From Gemmatimonas sp. (GTDB lineage Bacteria > Gemmatimonadota > Gemmatimonadetes > Gemmatimonadales > Gemmatimonadaceae): a stretch of DNA of 48,195 nt. The translations under genes were made by a program, and so were the position numbers. Below the pieces are notes generated by a model. It worked only from the letters and a program-made list of their open reading frames with translations, was not told the DNA's origin and did not search any database. Location: the NCBI GenBank assembly GCA_011390885.1, contig JAABRO010000021.1:1-48195 (forward strand), given 5' to 3'. Positions 1-9,195 of this stretch are shown piece after piece. Within the stretch, counting starts at the first letter, position 1. Every line of letters starts with the position of its first letter.

Positions 1-736
1 GCCCGGTGCGCGCTGCCAGCGCGCGCTCCAGCAGTGGGAAGCGCTCCCGCAGGGTGGCGAACCAGGCGGGTCGCGACAGCTCCGTATCGCGCCGTCGGCT
101 GATCACCACCACCGGTCCCCCGCCGATTCGATACACGGCGGCCTCGCACCGCAGGCCCCGATGGTCGGCCCAGATTCGATACGGTTCTCGGCCCACGAGG
201 GCGGCATCGACCTGCTCGTCCGGCACGCGCGTCGTCGACGGACGCAGCAGCCACCACGGGCGGAGCAGCCACGCGGTGCGGTCGGTGTCGAAGGGCCGGA
301 TGCGGTAGCGGCTCCAGAACGCCATGTGATCGTGGCGGAACGTGAGCATCGTGGCGGTGCGATCGCGATAGCGCTCCATCCAGGCGTCTGCGAGGCGACG
401 TCCGAGCCCGTCCCCGCGCAGCCTGGGGTCCACCCACCAGCCAACCATGTTCGCGACCGCGCGACGATGGCCGTCCACCTGCCGGTGACTGTGGATTGCG
501 CCGAGATATCCCACGATGCGCCCCTCGCGCTCGAGCACGACGCCGAAGTCCGGTTGCTCGTCGCGCCAGCGATGCTCGAAGAGCAGTTCCCACTCGGCCC
601 GCGGCGTCGCGGGGAACGTCTCGGCGAGCCGGTCGCACACCTCCCCTTTGTCGCCGTACGTGGCGGCGCGCAAGCGCTCGGCCCCCGCCAGAGACGGTCG
701 GGCCGCGGGCTGCTCACCCGACGTGGTGACGCTCAT
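1..736 (-). CDS. GNAT-like acetyltransferase, 3' end cut by window
   Basis: The minus-strand frame opens with ATG at 736 and stays open to base 1, so the C-terminus lies outside the window (at least 245 residues seen). The start overlaps the stop of the upstream deacetylase gene (ATGA), which indicates translational coupling at the end of the exopolysaccharide operon. The N-terminal half reads like a GNAT fold: a central strand with a phrase of the type FGVVLEREGRIVGYLG, followed by VDPRLRGDGLGRRLADA, close to the R-x-x-G-x-G/A acetyl-CoA loop. The second half, with several Trp and Arg residues, matches no family I recognise. In polysaccharide operons such proteins often acetylate sugars or act on peptidyl/aminoacyl substrates; the substrate here is unknown. 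Longer antisense frames over the same bases have unnatural Arg/Ser/Pro-rich composition and were not used. Confidence 0.72.
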   Translation of the reverse strand, partial: MSVTTSGEQPAARPSLAGAERLRAATYGDKGEVCDRLAETFPATPRAEWELLFEHRWRDEQPDFGVVLEREGRIVGYLGAIHSHRQVDGHRRAVANMVGWWVDPRLRGDGLGRRLADAWMERYRDRTATMLTFRHDHMAFWSRYRIRPFDTDRTAWLLRPWWLLRPSTTRVPDEQVDAALVGREPYRIWADHRGLRCEAAVYRIGGGPVVVISRRRDTELSRPAWFATLRERFPLLERALAARTG

Positions 737-1794
737 GTGCGAAACCAGGGGCTGGGCGTCTCGGCGGGTACGCGCCGGGGCGCGCGCAGCAATCGGCCGT
801 ACAGCGCGCTCTCGGACAGGGCGTTGCCACCGCGCTCGAGCGCGCGCTGACCGATCCACAGCCGGCCGAAGAGGGGTGATGTAGGGCGTAGCGCGCGCAG
901 TGGTGTGACGGTGAGTTCGCTGGTGAAGATCGCGTCGTACCCCGCCGCGCGAGCGCGGGCGAGCACCCGGGGACCGTAACGACCGTGAGGCAGCGACATC
1001 GTGCGAAGGGAGGTGGGCTGGCCGCCGATCCATCCGGCCATTCGCTCTCGCGCGGCGATCAGCTCGAGGTCGAGGTCCACGTCGCCGGTCAGTCGCTCGT
1101 GCGTCATGCCGTGCAGGCCGAGCGCCATGCCGAGCGGCGGGGCCGCACGGAGATCTGCCGGAGTGACGAACTGGGGGGACTCCCGCCGACACGGCAGCGT
1201 GCCGAGGCGGTCGAGTACCGCACGACGGCGCGCGGGCGCCAGAGGCTCCAGGCACTCGCACAGCATGTCGAACATGCGCTCCTCGAGTACTCCCGACGGT
1301 GGTACTGTCACCTCGGTCTGGGCACGCAGCGCCGACAGGATGGCGGCGGCGCCGTTGAAGTGCAGGCGGGCATGCAGTTCGTTCTGCCAGAGCCCATGCT
1401 CACTGCCCACGTGTCCCGCGGCGACGAAGAGCAGTGACGGCAACCCCATGCGGGCGAGGATCGGGGCCGCTACGTCGAGCGCGTCCCGCCACCCGTCGTC
1501 GATGGTGATCAGCAGCGAGCGGGGCGGCAGCGGATCGCCGCCGGAGCGCGCGGCGAGCAAGCGGTCCGCATCGATCACGGTGAAGCGCGTCGCCAGAAAA
1601 TCGAGGGCCGTCGAGAACAGCTGGTCGGTGATCGTGAACTCGGGAATCGCCCACGGCCACCGGTCGTCGTCTTGCGAGAGCACCCGGTGCAGGCCGATCA
1701 CGGTGAGGACGTTGCGGGTGCCGGCATGCTGCCATGCGCGCAGGGCGCCAAGGCGCTCAGCCGTTTGCCAGATGACCGCGCGGGGCGAAATCAT
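733..1794 (-). CDS. polysaccharide deacetylase (NodB-like)
   Basis: This 353-residue protein is a carbohydrate esterase 4 (NodB homology) type deacetylase, which removes N- or O-acetyl groups from a polysaccharide using a divalent metal. Visible motifs are LLITIDDGW at about residues 94-102 (the TFDDG metal/base motif, with Ile for Phe), HGMTH at 228-232 (the H-S/T-x-x-H metal ligands) and SLPHGRYG at about 267-274 (the substrate-groove Pro/Gly motif). No signal peptide is obvious, so it may act in the cytoplasm or be exported by another route. It lies 37 bp downstream of the sugar transferase gene and its stop overlaps the start of the GNAT-like gene. That places it in the exopolysaccharide operon as a modifying enzyme. 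XrtA-type exosortase loci commonly carry a related deacetylase. Confidence 0.85.
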   Translation of the reverse strand: MISPRAVIWQTAERLGALRAWQHAGTRNVLTVIGLHRVLSQDDDRWPWAIPEFTITDQLFSTALDFLATRFTVIDADRLLAARSGGDPLPPRSLLITIDDGWRDALDVAAPILARMGLPSLLFVAAGHVGSEHGLWQNELHARLHFNGAAAILSALRAQTEVTVPPSGVLEERMFDMLCECLEPLAPARRRAVLDRLGTLPCRRESPQFVTPADLRAAPPLGMALGLHGMTHERLTGDVDLDLELIAARERMAGWIGGQPTSLRTMSLPHGRYGPRVLARARAAGYDAIFTSELTVTPLRALRPTSPLFGRLWIGQRALERGGNALSESALYGRLLRAPRRVPAETPSPWFRT

Positions 1795-1831
1795 GAAAGA
1801 CCGATCGCCTCGTCACTCGACGCCCGATGCC

Positions 1832-2677
1832 TCACCAGCCCCCGATGCGGAACAGCACCACCGGCACGGTCCGCAGCATGATCGCGAGATCCGTGAGGAA
1901 CGACTGGCGCTCGAGGTACTCGATGTCGAGGCGCAGCTTCTCCTTGACACCTTCCACATCGGTGTCGTAGCTGCGGTTGATCTGGGCCCAGCCGGTGATC
2001 CCCGGGCGCACACGCTGCCGCACCGGGTACTGATCGATCTGCTCTCGCAGCCGCACGAAGATGCTGGGGCGCTCCGGCCGTGGCCCCACGATGTTCATGT
2101 CGCCACGCAGCACGTTCCAGAGCTGGGGGAGCTCGTCGATGCGGGTGGCGCGGATGAAGCGCCCGATGGGGGTGACCCGCGGGTCGCCCTGCGTGGCCCA
2201 CTGCGCCTGACCGTCCGCCTCTGCGTCGAGCCGCATGCTCCGGAACTTGTAGATGGTGAACTGCTCGCCGCCCAGATCCTCGCGGCGCCGCTCCCGGAGT
2301 GCCTGCGCGCGATTCCAGCGGCGGTCGATGCCCACGCGCGTCTGCGTGTACACCGCAGGCCCCGGGCTGGTGAGCTTGATGAGCAGGGCCACGACCAGCG
2401 ACACGGGGAGCGTGAGCACCAGCAGCACGAGCGCCACGGTCGCATTGAGCACCCGGCAGGCGAGCTGGGAGCGATCTCGCACCGCGACTTCGCCGGCGAG
2501 CGCTTCACGCTCGAGGGTCGGCCGCCCGAACGTCGGGGTGAGCATGCCGCCGGCGGGCGAACGCATCGCCGGCTCGCGACGCGGCATGTACTGGCGTCCA
2601 GTGCGCGGGAAGGCGCGGGCCGGGGTGCTCAGCCAGCCGGAGGTGTCGTGCCCGAACGGGGAGTTATTCGGTGCCAT
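1832..2677 (-). CDS. undecaprenyl-phosphate sugar-phosphate transferase (WcaJ/PssY type)
   Basis: This 281-residue bacterial sugar transferase is the enzyme class that starts repeat-unit assembly by moving a sugar-1-phosphate from a UDP-sugar onto undecaprenyl phosphate at the inner membrane. One hydrophobic stretch (about residues 76-99) is followed by the diagnostic catalytic core: YKFRSM, RIDELPQLWNVL, GDMNIVGPRPE and RPGITGWAQ. The multi-helix N-terminal part of full-length WcaJ is absent, so this is the short PglC/PssY-like form with a 75-residue polar N-terminal extension. The gene overlaps the upstream export lipoprotein gene by 14 bp. The sugar specificity cannot be read from the sequence. 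Confidence 0.93.
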   Translation of the reverse strand: MAPNNSPFGHDTSGWLSTPARAFPRTGRQYMPRREPAMRSPAGGMLTPTFGRPTLEREALAGEVAVRDRSQLACRVLNATVALVLLVLTLPVSLVVALLIKLTSPGPAVYTQTRVGIDRRWNRAQALRERRREDLGGEQFTIYKFRSMRLDAEADGQAQWATQGDPRVTPIGRFIRATRIDELPQLWNVLRGDMNIVGPRPERPSIFVRLREQIDQYPVRQRVRPGITGWAQINRSYDTDVEGVKEKLRLDIEYLERQSFLTDLAIMLRTVPVVLFRIGGW

Positions 2678-3491
2678 AGATGAGGATCAGGACCTGAAGG
2701 AATGCAGCGGCGCCAGCGACGATGAGCAACGTCTGTTGCGAAATCTGTGCCCAGTTGATCTGGCGCCGCCGCCCGACGTCAATTTCGTCGCCCGGCCGGA
2801 GCCCGAGCTCTCCGATCGTGATGCCAGCCTTCTGCGCCCGGTCCCAGGCAGCCGGAGAGAGCACCCGCTTGCCGTTGCGTCGAACCGACACTTTGCCGAG
2901 GTCGCTCAACGGTGTGGGTCCGCCGGCGAGCATGATCAGTTCGGCAATCGGCCGGTCCGCCGGCACGCTGTAGAAGCCGGGGCGCGCCACCTCGCCCAGC
3001 ACGGCGAGGCGCGTCGGCACCGTCACCCGGACCGTGCGATTGCGAAAGAACCGGTCGGTGTGCGCCTGCAGGCGGGGCGCGATTTCCGACTGCAGCAGGC
3101 GCGACACGTCGGCGTCGGGGAGCCCCGCGAACGAGACGAGCGACCCATCGCGCACCGTGGCCGTGTCTGTGCGCACCGCGGAATCACCGAGCATGGTGAT
3201 GACCAGCTGGTCACCCACGCGCAGGTCGCCCGTGGCGAGCCGCTGCTGCAAGAGGTCGAACTCCTCCTGCGCATCCTTGCGACGTTGTCCGGAGAGCCCA
3301 CCACTGGCGAGCTGGGTCCGCAGGTCCGCGACGCGCTGGTCGATGGCCTCGCGACGCGCGTCCAGGAGGGGAATCGGCGCGGCCCGTGTCGGGCCGGTGC
3401 CGCGGAAGAGGCAGCCGCTCGTGCCCGTGGCCAAAGCAAGGAGGACGAACGCACGGGGCAGCGCGCGCAGCAGCCGTCGGCTGTCCATCAC
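2664..3491 (-). CDS. Wza-like polysaccharide export lipoprotein (SLBB)
   Basis: The product is 275 residues with a lipoprotein signal: charged start, hydrophobic core and a lipobox-like TSGC with the lipidation Cys at about residue 27. After a coiled-coil-prone region (about 40-88) comes a poly_export segment starting LRVGDQLVITMLG, then a SLBB-type segment around VLGEVARPGFYSVPADRP. A hydrophobic C-terminal helix (about 250-270) could be the membrane-crossing end, as in Wza. It would form or support the outer-membrane channel for the polysaccharide. Its start overlaps the kinase gene's stop by 4 bp. It is shorter than E. coli Wza (about 380 residues), with apparently a single SLBB domain. 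Confidence 0.88.
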   Translation of the reverse strand: MMDSRRLLRALPRAFVLLALATGTSGCLFRGTGPTRAAPIPLLDARREAIDQRVADLRTQLASGGLSGQRRKDAQEEFDLLQQRLATGDLRVGDQLVITMLGDSAVRTDTATVRDGSLVSFAGLPDADVSRLLQSEIAPRLQAHTDRFFRNRTVRVTVPTRLAVLGEVARPGFYSVPADRPIAELIMLAGGPTPLSDLGKVSVRRNGKRVLSPAAWDRAQKAGITIGELGLRPGDEIDVGRRRQINWAQISQQTLLIVAGAAAFLQVLILIYGTE

Positions 3492-5935
3492 GGTCCCTCC
3501 ATCCGCTGCAGGCCGCGCGAGCCCTCGCCGCTGGCGGCTGGGAGCCGGCCCTGGTCCTCGTCTTTCGCGGCGTAGTCGAGGTAATAGTCGTAGTACTTGT
3601 ACACGCCGCCCATGTCCACCGCGTTGAGAATGCCCCCGAGTACACGAAGCGGCAGCGTCTCCACCACCTTCAGCTTGGCGGCCGCGAGCTTGCGGTCGGT
3701 CACGCCGCCCCGCAGCACCACGGCGAGGTCGCCGGTGGCGATGCCGAGGGCGTAGGCGTCGGAGCCGGCACCGAGCGGGGGCGAATCGACCACCACCACG
3801 TCATAGTCGGCACGCAGCTGCGTGAGCAGCTGGGTGAGGCGGGGGCCGCTCAGCAGCTCCGGGGCGCGTCGATCGCGGCGCCCGCAGGGCAGGAGCGTGA
3901 CGTTCGGATGGGTGGTCTCGCGAAACACCTCAGGGAGCAGCGCGTCGCCGTCGAGGTAGTCCACCAACCCCGGGCGCTGGGGCACGGCGAACGTGTCGTG
4001 CTGCTGGCCGCGCCGCACGTCGCCGTCGATGAGCAGCACCCGCAGCCCCGCATCGCCGAAGGAGAGGGCGAGGTTGGCCGATACGAACGACTTGCCGTCG
4101 GTGGGCCCGGGGCTGGTGATGGTGAGCGCCATGCCGCGACTCGGATCCATGGCATACCGGAGGTTCATGCGAATGGCCCGAAAAGCCTCGATCATCTGGG
4201 CCTGCTGCTCGTCGCGCGCCCTGCGCGAGCGGCGCACGAGCGGCACCACGCCCAGCACGAACAGGCCCATGTCGTCCGTGGCCTGCTGGGGATACCGGAA
4301 GCGCTTGTCGAGCAGGTCGAGCAGAAGGGCGAGTCCGATGCCGAGCGCGAAGAACGCCCCGATGGCGCCAGCCAGGATCACCGGCGCCTGGTTGCGGCTC
4401 GGCCGCAGCGGTGCGATGGCGCGATCGTAGACGGCGTACTCTTCAGGGATGGTCATCTCGTCGAGGCGCGCGCGCTGGGCATCCTCGAGCAGGGTGCGGT
4501 AGCGCCGATCCTCGACCTCGAACTTCCGGGTGAGGCGCCCGAGCTCGATGGTGCGTTGCGGAATGTCCCGGAGGTCCTGCTCCTTGGCGACCAGTTCGCT
4601 GCCAACGGTGGCCAGCTGCTGGTCGATCTGGGCGACGAGGGCGCGAGCGGTGCGCGGGATGTCGCGCGTCCGAAGCTGGGAGAGCGCCTCCCGCTCGAGC
4701 ACCACCTCGCGCCACTCCTCCGTGTAGCGCTGGCGCAGGTCACGCAGCCGTACCTCGCGGCGCAGCGACTCGTCGAGGTGCTGCCGCAGCTCCGTGGCGG
4801 CTGGATCGGTTGCCACGGTGGGCACTGCATAGAGTCCTTCCGCCGACGGGCCGCCGTCCGGGCCTTCGGCGAGCGCGCGCAGGATCGCCTCGCGGTCGCG
4901 CCGGAGCGACTGCGCCTCCACCTGCTGTGACGAGTAGGCGGTGAAGACGGGATCCTGCAGAAGCTGGGTGCCTGCGAGCTGCGGGATGCGGCTCTCGCTG
5001 GGCAGTGTGGCCGTGGAAACCCGGAACCCCTCGAGCGCCTGCTCGGCCGACGCGAGCTCGCTGCGCGCAAACTCGAGCTGCCCGTCGAGCACGTCGGCCC
5101 GCTTGCGCACCTGGGCGCGCTGGAGTTCGGCCGATACGGCCACGAAGCTCTCCATCCATGTGTTGAGCGTGGTGGCGGCGCGGAGCGGATCCGGATCCTC
5201 GAAGGTCATGGTGAGCAGGCTCGACCCGTCGAGCAGGCGCGGCTGCATGCGCTCGCGCAGCGTGACTGACACTTCGCGTGGGGTGCGCACGGTGAACTCG
5301 ACTTCAGAGCGCCCGGTGAAGAGGGAGGCGAATGGCTGCCAGCGAAACCCGACCGATCGGCCGATGGAGTCGCCGAGCATTCCCGCCTCGACCCGCGTCG
5401 TATCCCCGAGAAACAGTTCGTACCGCCCTTGGGCCGCGCGCAGCACATAGGCCCCGGGCCGTACTCCCGGCTCGACTTCGAACGGACGAAACAGGATCGA
5501 GTCGGCCCGCGCGGCCGGCGTGACGAACAGGCGAAGCTGCGTAACCACCGGATCGACCACGCGGTACGAGGACAGCATCTCGAGCGTGTTGGTGCGCTGC
5601 GCCTGATCCGTCATCGGGCGAGCACCGCTTCTCGGCGCAGGCGTGATGCTGATGCTGCCCTGCACCACGTAAAGGGGCGCCACGAACCGCATGCCCACGA
5701 CGCCAGCGATGCCGCCGAGGGCCACGCAGGCGAGGATCAACCACTTGTATCGACGAATGGCCGCCACGTAGCGCTCCAGCGACGGTCCGCTCGGCGGAGG
5801 CGGTTCGTCTCCTCCCTCCCACGCCGGCATCGGCTCGGGCGGCAGCGCGGGCAGGGGGGCTGCCGCTGGTTCGGCGCGCGTGAGCGCGCGCACCCGGTCG
5901 TCCTTCGGGAAGATATCGGGGTCTGGCGCGGTCAT
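3488..5935 (-). CDS. Wzc-like chain-length determinant / BY-type tyrosine kinase
   Basis: This inner-membrane co-polymerase couples polysaccharide length control to an autophosphorylating kinase. Order: a Pro-rich cytosolic N-terminus; TM1 (WLILACVALGGIAGVVG); a Wzz-type periplasmic region with long coiled coils; TM2 (ILAGAIGAFFALGIGL); then a cytosolic P-loop kinase. The kinase has Walker A ending DGKS (Lys615), Walker A' in VLLIDGDVRRG and Walker B in VVVVDSPP. The tail has a Tyr cluster (YKYYDYY...) just before the C-terminus, the usual autophosphorylation site. I chose ATG at 5935 (815 residues) because the open frame upstream runs through the divergent control region with unnatural composition and the family begins near here. 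No strong Shine-Dalgarno is seen, so the start is provisional. It is the first gene of the leftward operon. Confidence 0.92.
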   Translation of the reverse strand: MTAPDPDIFPKDDRVRALTRAEPAAAPLPALPPEPMPAWEGGDEPPPPSGPSLERYVAAIRRYKWLILACVALGGIAGVVGMRFVAPLYVVQGSISITPAPRSGARPMTDQAQRTNTLEMLSSYRVVDPVVTQLRLFVTPAARADSILFRPFEVEPGVRPGAYVLRAAQGRYELFLGDTTRVEAGMLGDSIGRSVGFRWQPFASLFTGRSEVEFTVRTPREVSVTLRERMQPRLLDGSSLLTMTFEDPDPLRAATTLNTWMESFVAVSAELQRAQVRKRADVLDGQLEFARSELASAEQALEGFRVSTATLPSESRIPQLAGTQLLQDPVFTAYSSQQVEAQSLRRDREAILRALAEGPDGGPSAEGLYAVPTVATDPAATELRQHLDESLRREVRLRDLRQRYTEEWREVVLEREALSQLRTRDIPRTARALVAQIDQQLATVGSELVAKEQDLRDIPQRTIELGRLTRKFEVEDRRYRTLLEDAQRARLDEMTIPEEYAVYDRAIAPLRPSRNQAPVILAGAIGAFFALGIGLALLLDLLDKRFRYPQQATDDMGLFVLGVVPLVRRSRRARDEQQAQMIEAFRAIRMNLRYAMDPSRGMALTITSPGPTDGKSFVSANLALSFGDAGLRVLLIDGDVRRGQQHDTFAVPQRPGLVDYLDGDALLPEVFRETTHPNVTLLPCGRRDRRAPELLSGPRLTQLLTQLRADYDVVVVDSPPLGAGSDAYALGIATGDLAVVLRGGVTDRKLAAAKLKVVETLPLRVLGGILNAVDMGGVYKYYDYYLDYAAKDEDQGRLPAASGEGSRGLQRMEGP

Positions 5936-5960
5936 CAGAGCAGTTACGGAGGGAGTTCGG

Positions 5961-5975
5961 TGGGTGTCACACCCA
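5961..5975. promoter_or_regulatory. candidate operator, TGGGTGT-C-ACACCCA
   Basis: A perfect 7-bp inverted repeat around one central base lies 26 bp upstream of the chosen kinase start. Symmetry of this kind fits a dimeric repressor or activator. The cognate protein is unknown. Confidence 0.45.
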
Positions 5976-6040
5976 CTCGGCAATATACGGACGCCGGTGA
6001 CAGGCCGCACGCAACGATACAGTCTGTACTCCTGCACGCC

Positions 6041-6073
6041 GCGCAGGTTCGGGAGTGTCGCCCGAACCTGCGC
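6041..6073. promoter_or_regulatory. perfect 13-bp inverted repeat with 7-nt loop
   Basis: GCGCAGGTTCGGG (6041-6053) is followed by AGTGTCG and then its exact reverse complement (6061-6073). It sits about midway between the two divergent genes, 106 bp from the kinase start and 130 bp from the regulator start. No T-run follows, so a terminator is unlikely. The position suits an enhancer-like binding site for the adjacent sigma-54 activator, or an RNA hairpin in either leader. Confidence 0.55.
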
Positions 6074-6202
6074 CTCCTTATGTTGCGTCGGTGCAGCGCA
6101 CTGTTGCGGTCGCGAAACGATGGCGCCGATCGCGCGTCCATGAGGCAGCACGGATCTTCGCGCCCCTTGCTGTCGTCCGCATCATACGAACGAAACTACC
6201 GC

Positions 6203-7669
6203 ATGACCGCTCCTGCCCACGCCCTCGACTCCATGGCCCCCCTGCGCATCCTGCTCGTGGACGACGATCGCACCGTGCGCGAAGGAGCGGCTCGCGTGCT
6301 CCAGCTCGATGGACACGTGGTCACCCAGCTCGGCCGCTCCGACGAGGCGCTGCAGCTGCTGCGCCAGCGCTCCTTCGACCTGCTGATCTGCGACCTCGAG
6401 CTCTCACCGGTCTCGGGCACGGAACTGCTCCGGTCGGGGCGCGAGGCGGGTACGCTCGTGATCGTCACCACCAGCAACCCGAGCGTGGAGTCCAACCTGG
6501 CCGCGCTGCAGGCGGGAGCGTGGGAGTACCTGCCCAAGCCGTTCGCCGCAGCGCACCTGCAGGTGCTCGTGGGGCGCGCCGCGCTGGCCGTGGCCCAGCA
6601 GGGATCGGGCCCCTCGCGGCCGGGCCGAGGCAAGGCCGGGGCTGACGCGGAGCAGCGTGGTGCGGGCACCGCGCTGCTGGGGGAGAGCCCCGCGCTGCAG
6701 AAGGCCATCGCCCTCGCGGCCAAGGTGGCCGCCACCGATGCCAGCGTCATGATCTCCGGCGAGAGCGGCACCGGCAAGGAGCTCATCGCCCAGTTCATTC
6801 ACGCCCAGAGCCGCCGCGCCAACAAGCCGCTCGTGCCCGTGAACTGTGCCGCCCTTCCGGACAACCTGCTCGAGAGCGAAATGTTCGGGTACCGCAAGGG
6901 CGCCTTCACCGGGGCCGACCGCGACAAGACGGGGCTGCTCGAAATGGCCCACCGTTCCACGCTCTTCCTCGATGAGCTCACGGAGATGGCCATGCCGCTG
7001 CAGGCCAAGCTGCTCCGCGTGCTGCAGGACGGCGTCGTGCGCCGCCTCGGCTCCGAGACGCAGGACGCGATCGTGGACGTGCGTTTCGTGTCCGCCACGA
7101 ATCGGGACCCGCAGGAAGCGGTGCGTCAGGGGCTGCTGCGCGAGGACCTGTTCTACCGGCTGCGCGTGGTGCCCATCAAGCTGCCGCCGCTGCGCCAGCG
7201 CCCCGAGGACATCGTGCTGCTCGCCCGGCACTTCCTGACGCAGGCCTGGGAGCGGCATCGCCGCGGTGGCGAGGCGCCGTTCTTCGCCGACGACACGCTC
7301 GCTGCGCTGCAGGCGCGCCCGTGGCGCGGCAATGTGCGTGAGCTGCAGAACCTCGTGGAGCACGTGGCCGTGATCTCCACGGCTGGCACCGTGATCGAGC
7401 CGGACGACCTGCCCAGCCACGACGACGAGATCATGCCGGGGGCCGCCGAGGGGATGGTGGGGCTGCAGGCGCTGCTCGACAAGCCGTTCCATACGGCCAA
7501 GGACGAGCTCGTCGCGCAGTTCGAGCAGGAATATGTGCGCCGCATCACCAGCAAGACCCGGGGCAACATGAGCAAGGCGGCCCGGCTGGCGGGGATCGAC
7601 CGCACCACACTGTACCGTCTCATGGAGAAGCACGGAGCGCTGCGCGGCGACGATCCGGCCCCCGAGTGA
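6203..7669 (+). CDS. sigma-54-dependent response regulator (NtrC/PrsR-like)
   Basis: This 488-residue transcription activator has three domains. The receiver (about 13-128) has the acidic pocket LVDDD, phospho-acceptor Asp64 in LLICDLEL and the conserved Lys in LPKPF. The AAA+ domain (about 150-390) has Walker A GESGTGKE, the sigma-54-contacting loop GAFTGA (233-238), Walker B LFLDEL and the GNVREL segment. A Fis-type helix-turn-helix closes the protein (NMSKAARLAGIDRTTLYR). All residues needed for phosphorylation, ATP hydrolysis and sigma-54 contact are present. The start at 6203 is provisional; ATG at 6233 is an alternative. It is divergent from the exopolysaccharide operon, and no histidine kinase is encoded in the window. 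Exosortase loci often carry such a regulator (PEP-CTERM-box response regulator), making the consensus sigma-54 site at 14331 a natural target. That link is inference. Confidence 0.93.
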   Translation: MTAPAHALDSMAPLRILLVDDDRTVREGAARVLQLDGHVVTQLGRSDEALQLLRQRSFDLLICDLELSPVSGTELLRSGREAGTLVIVTTSNPSVESNLAALQAGAWEYLPKPFAAAHLQVLVGRAALAVAQQGSGPSRPGRGKAGADAEQRGAGTALLGESPALQKAIALAAKVAATDASVMISGESGTGKELIAQFIHAQSRRANKPLVPVNCAALPDNLLESEMFGYRKGAFTGADRDKTGLLEMAHRSTLFLDELTEMAMPLQAKLLRVLQDGVVRRLGSETQDAIVDVRFVSATNRDPQEAVRQGLLREDLFYRLRVVPIKLPPLRQRPEDIVLLARHFLTQAWERHRRGGEAPFFADDTLAALQARPWRGNVRELQNLVEHVAVISTAGTVIEPDDLPSHDDEIMPGAAEGMVGLQALLDKPFHTAKDELVAQFEQEYVRRITSKTRGNMSKAARLAGIDRTTLYRLMEKHGALRGDDPAPE

Positions 7670-7683
7670 GGATGTGGCCGACG

Positions 7684-7707
7684 GCGGGACCACCAATCGC
7701 GTCCCGC
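7684..7707. other. 7-bp inverted repeat after the regulator gene
   Basis: GCGGGAC and GTCCCGC flank a 10-nt loop, 14 bp after the regulator stop and 82 bp before the citrate synthase start. There is no T-run, so it could be a weak terminator, an operator or chance. Confidence 0.3.
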
Positions 7708-7789
7708 GGCTAGATTGCGGGCACGACCAGCCCGGCGCGATGCACCTCCCACCAGCCGGCTGCCGCGACACTCCCGACGAGGATCCACG

Positions 7790-9148
<1,359 letters not shown>

Positions 9149-9195
9149 TCGCACCCGCCGCCCCCTGACTGTCCATTTCCTGCGCCGCGCTCCTC

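Larger units (their letters stand above)
5936..6202. promoter_or_regulatory. divergent control region with two inverted repeats
   Basis: These 267 bp separate the leftward exopolysaccharide operon from the rightward sigma-54 regulator gene and should hold promoters for both. They contain a short palindrome (5961-5975) and a long perfect hairpin (6041-6073), annotated separately. I found no consensus -24/-12 element on either strand and no convincing sigma-70 boxes. AT-richer stretches occur around 5981-5988 (caatatac) and 6180-6200. Confidence 0.6.

Noticed and set aside
5936-6151. 72-residue N-terminal extension of the tyrosine kinase
   Set aside because: It runs through both inverted repeats, is Cys/Arg/His-rich and unlike Wzc N-termini.
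7684-7707. Rho-independent terminator after the regulator
   Set aside because: The stem is only 7 bp with a 10-nt loop and there is no T-run, so I keep it only as an inverted repeat.
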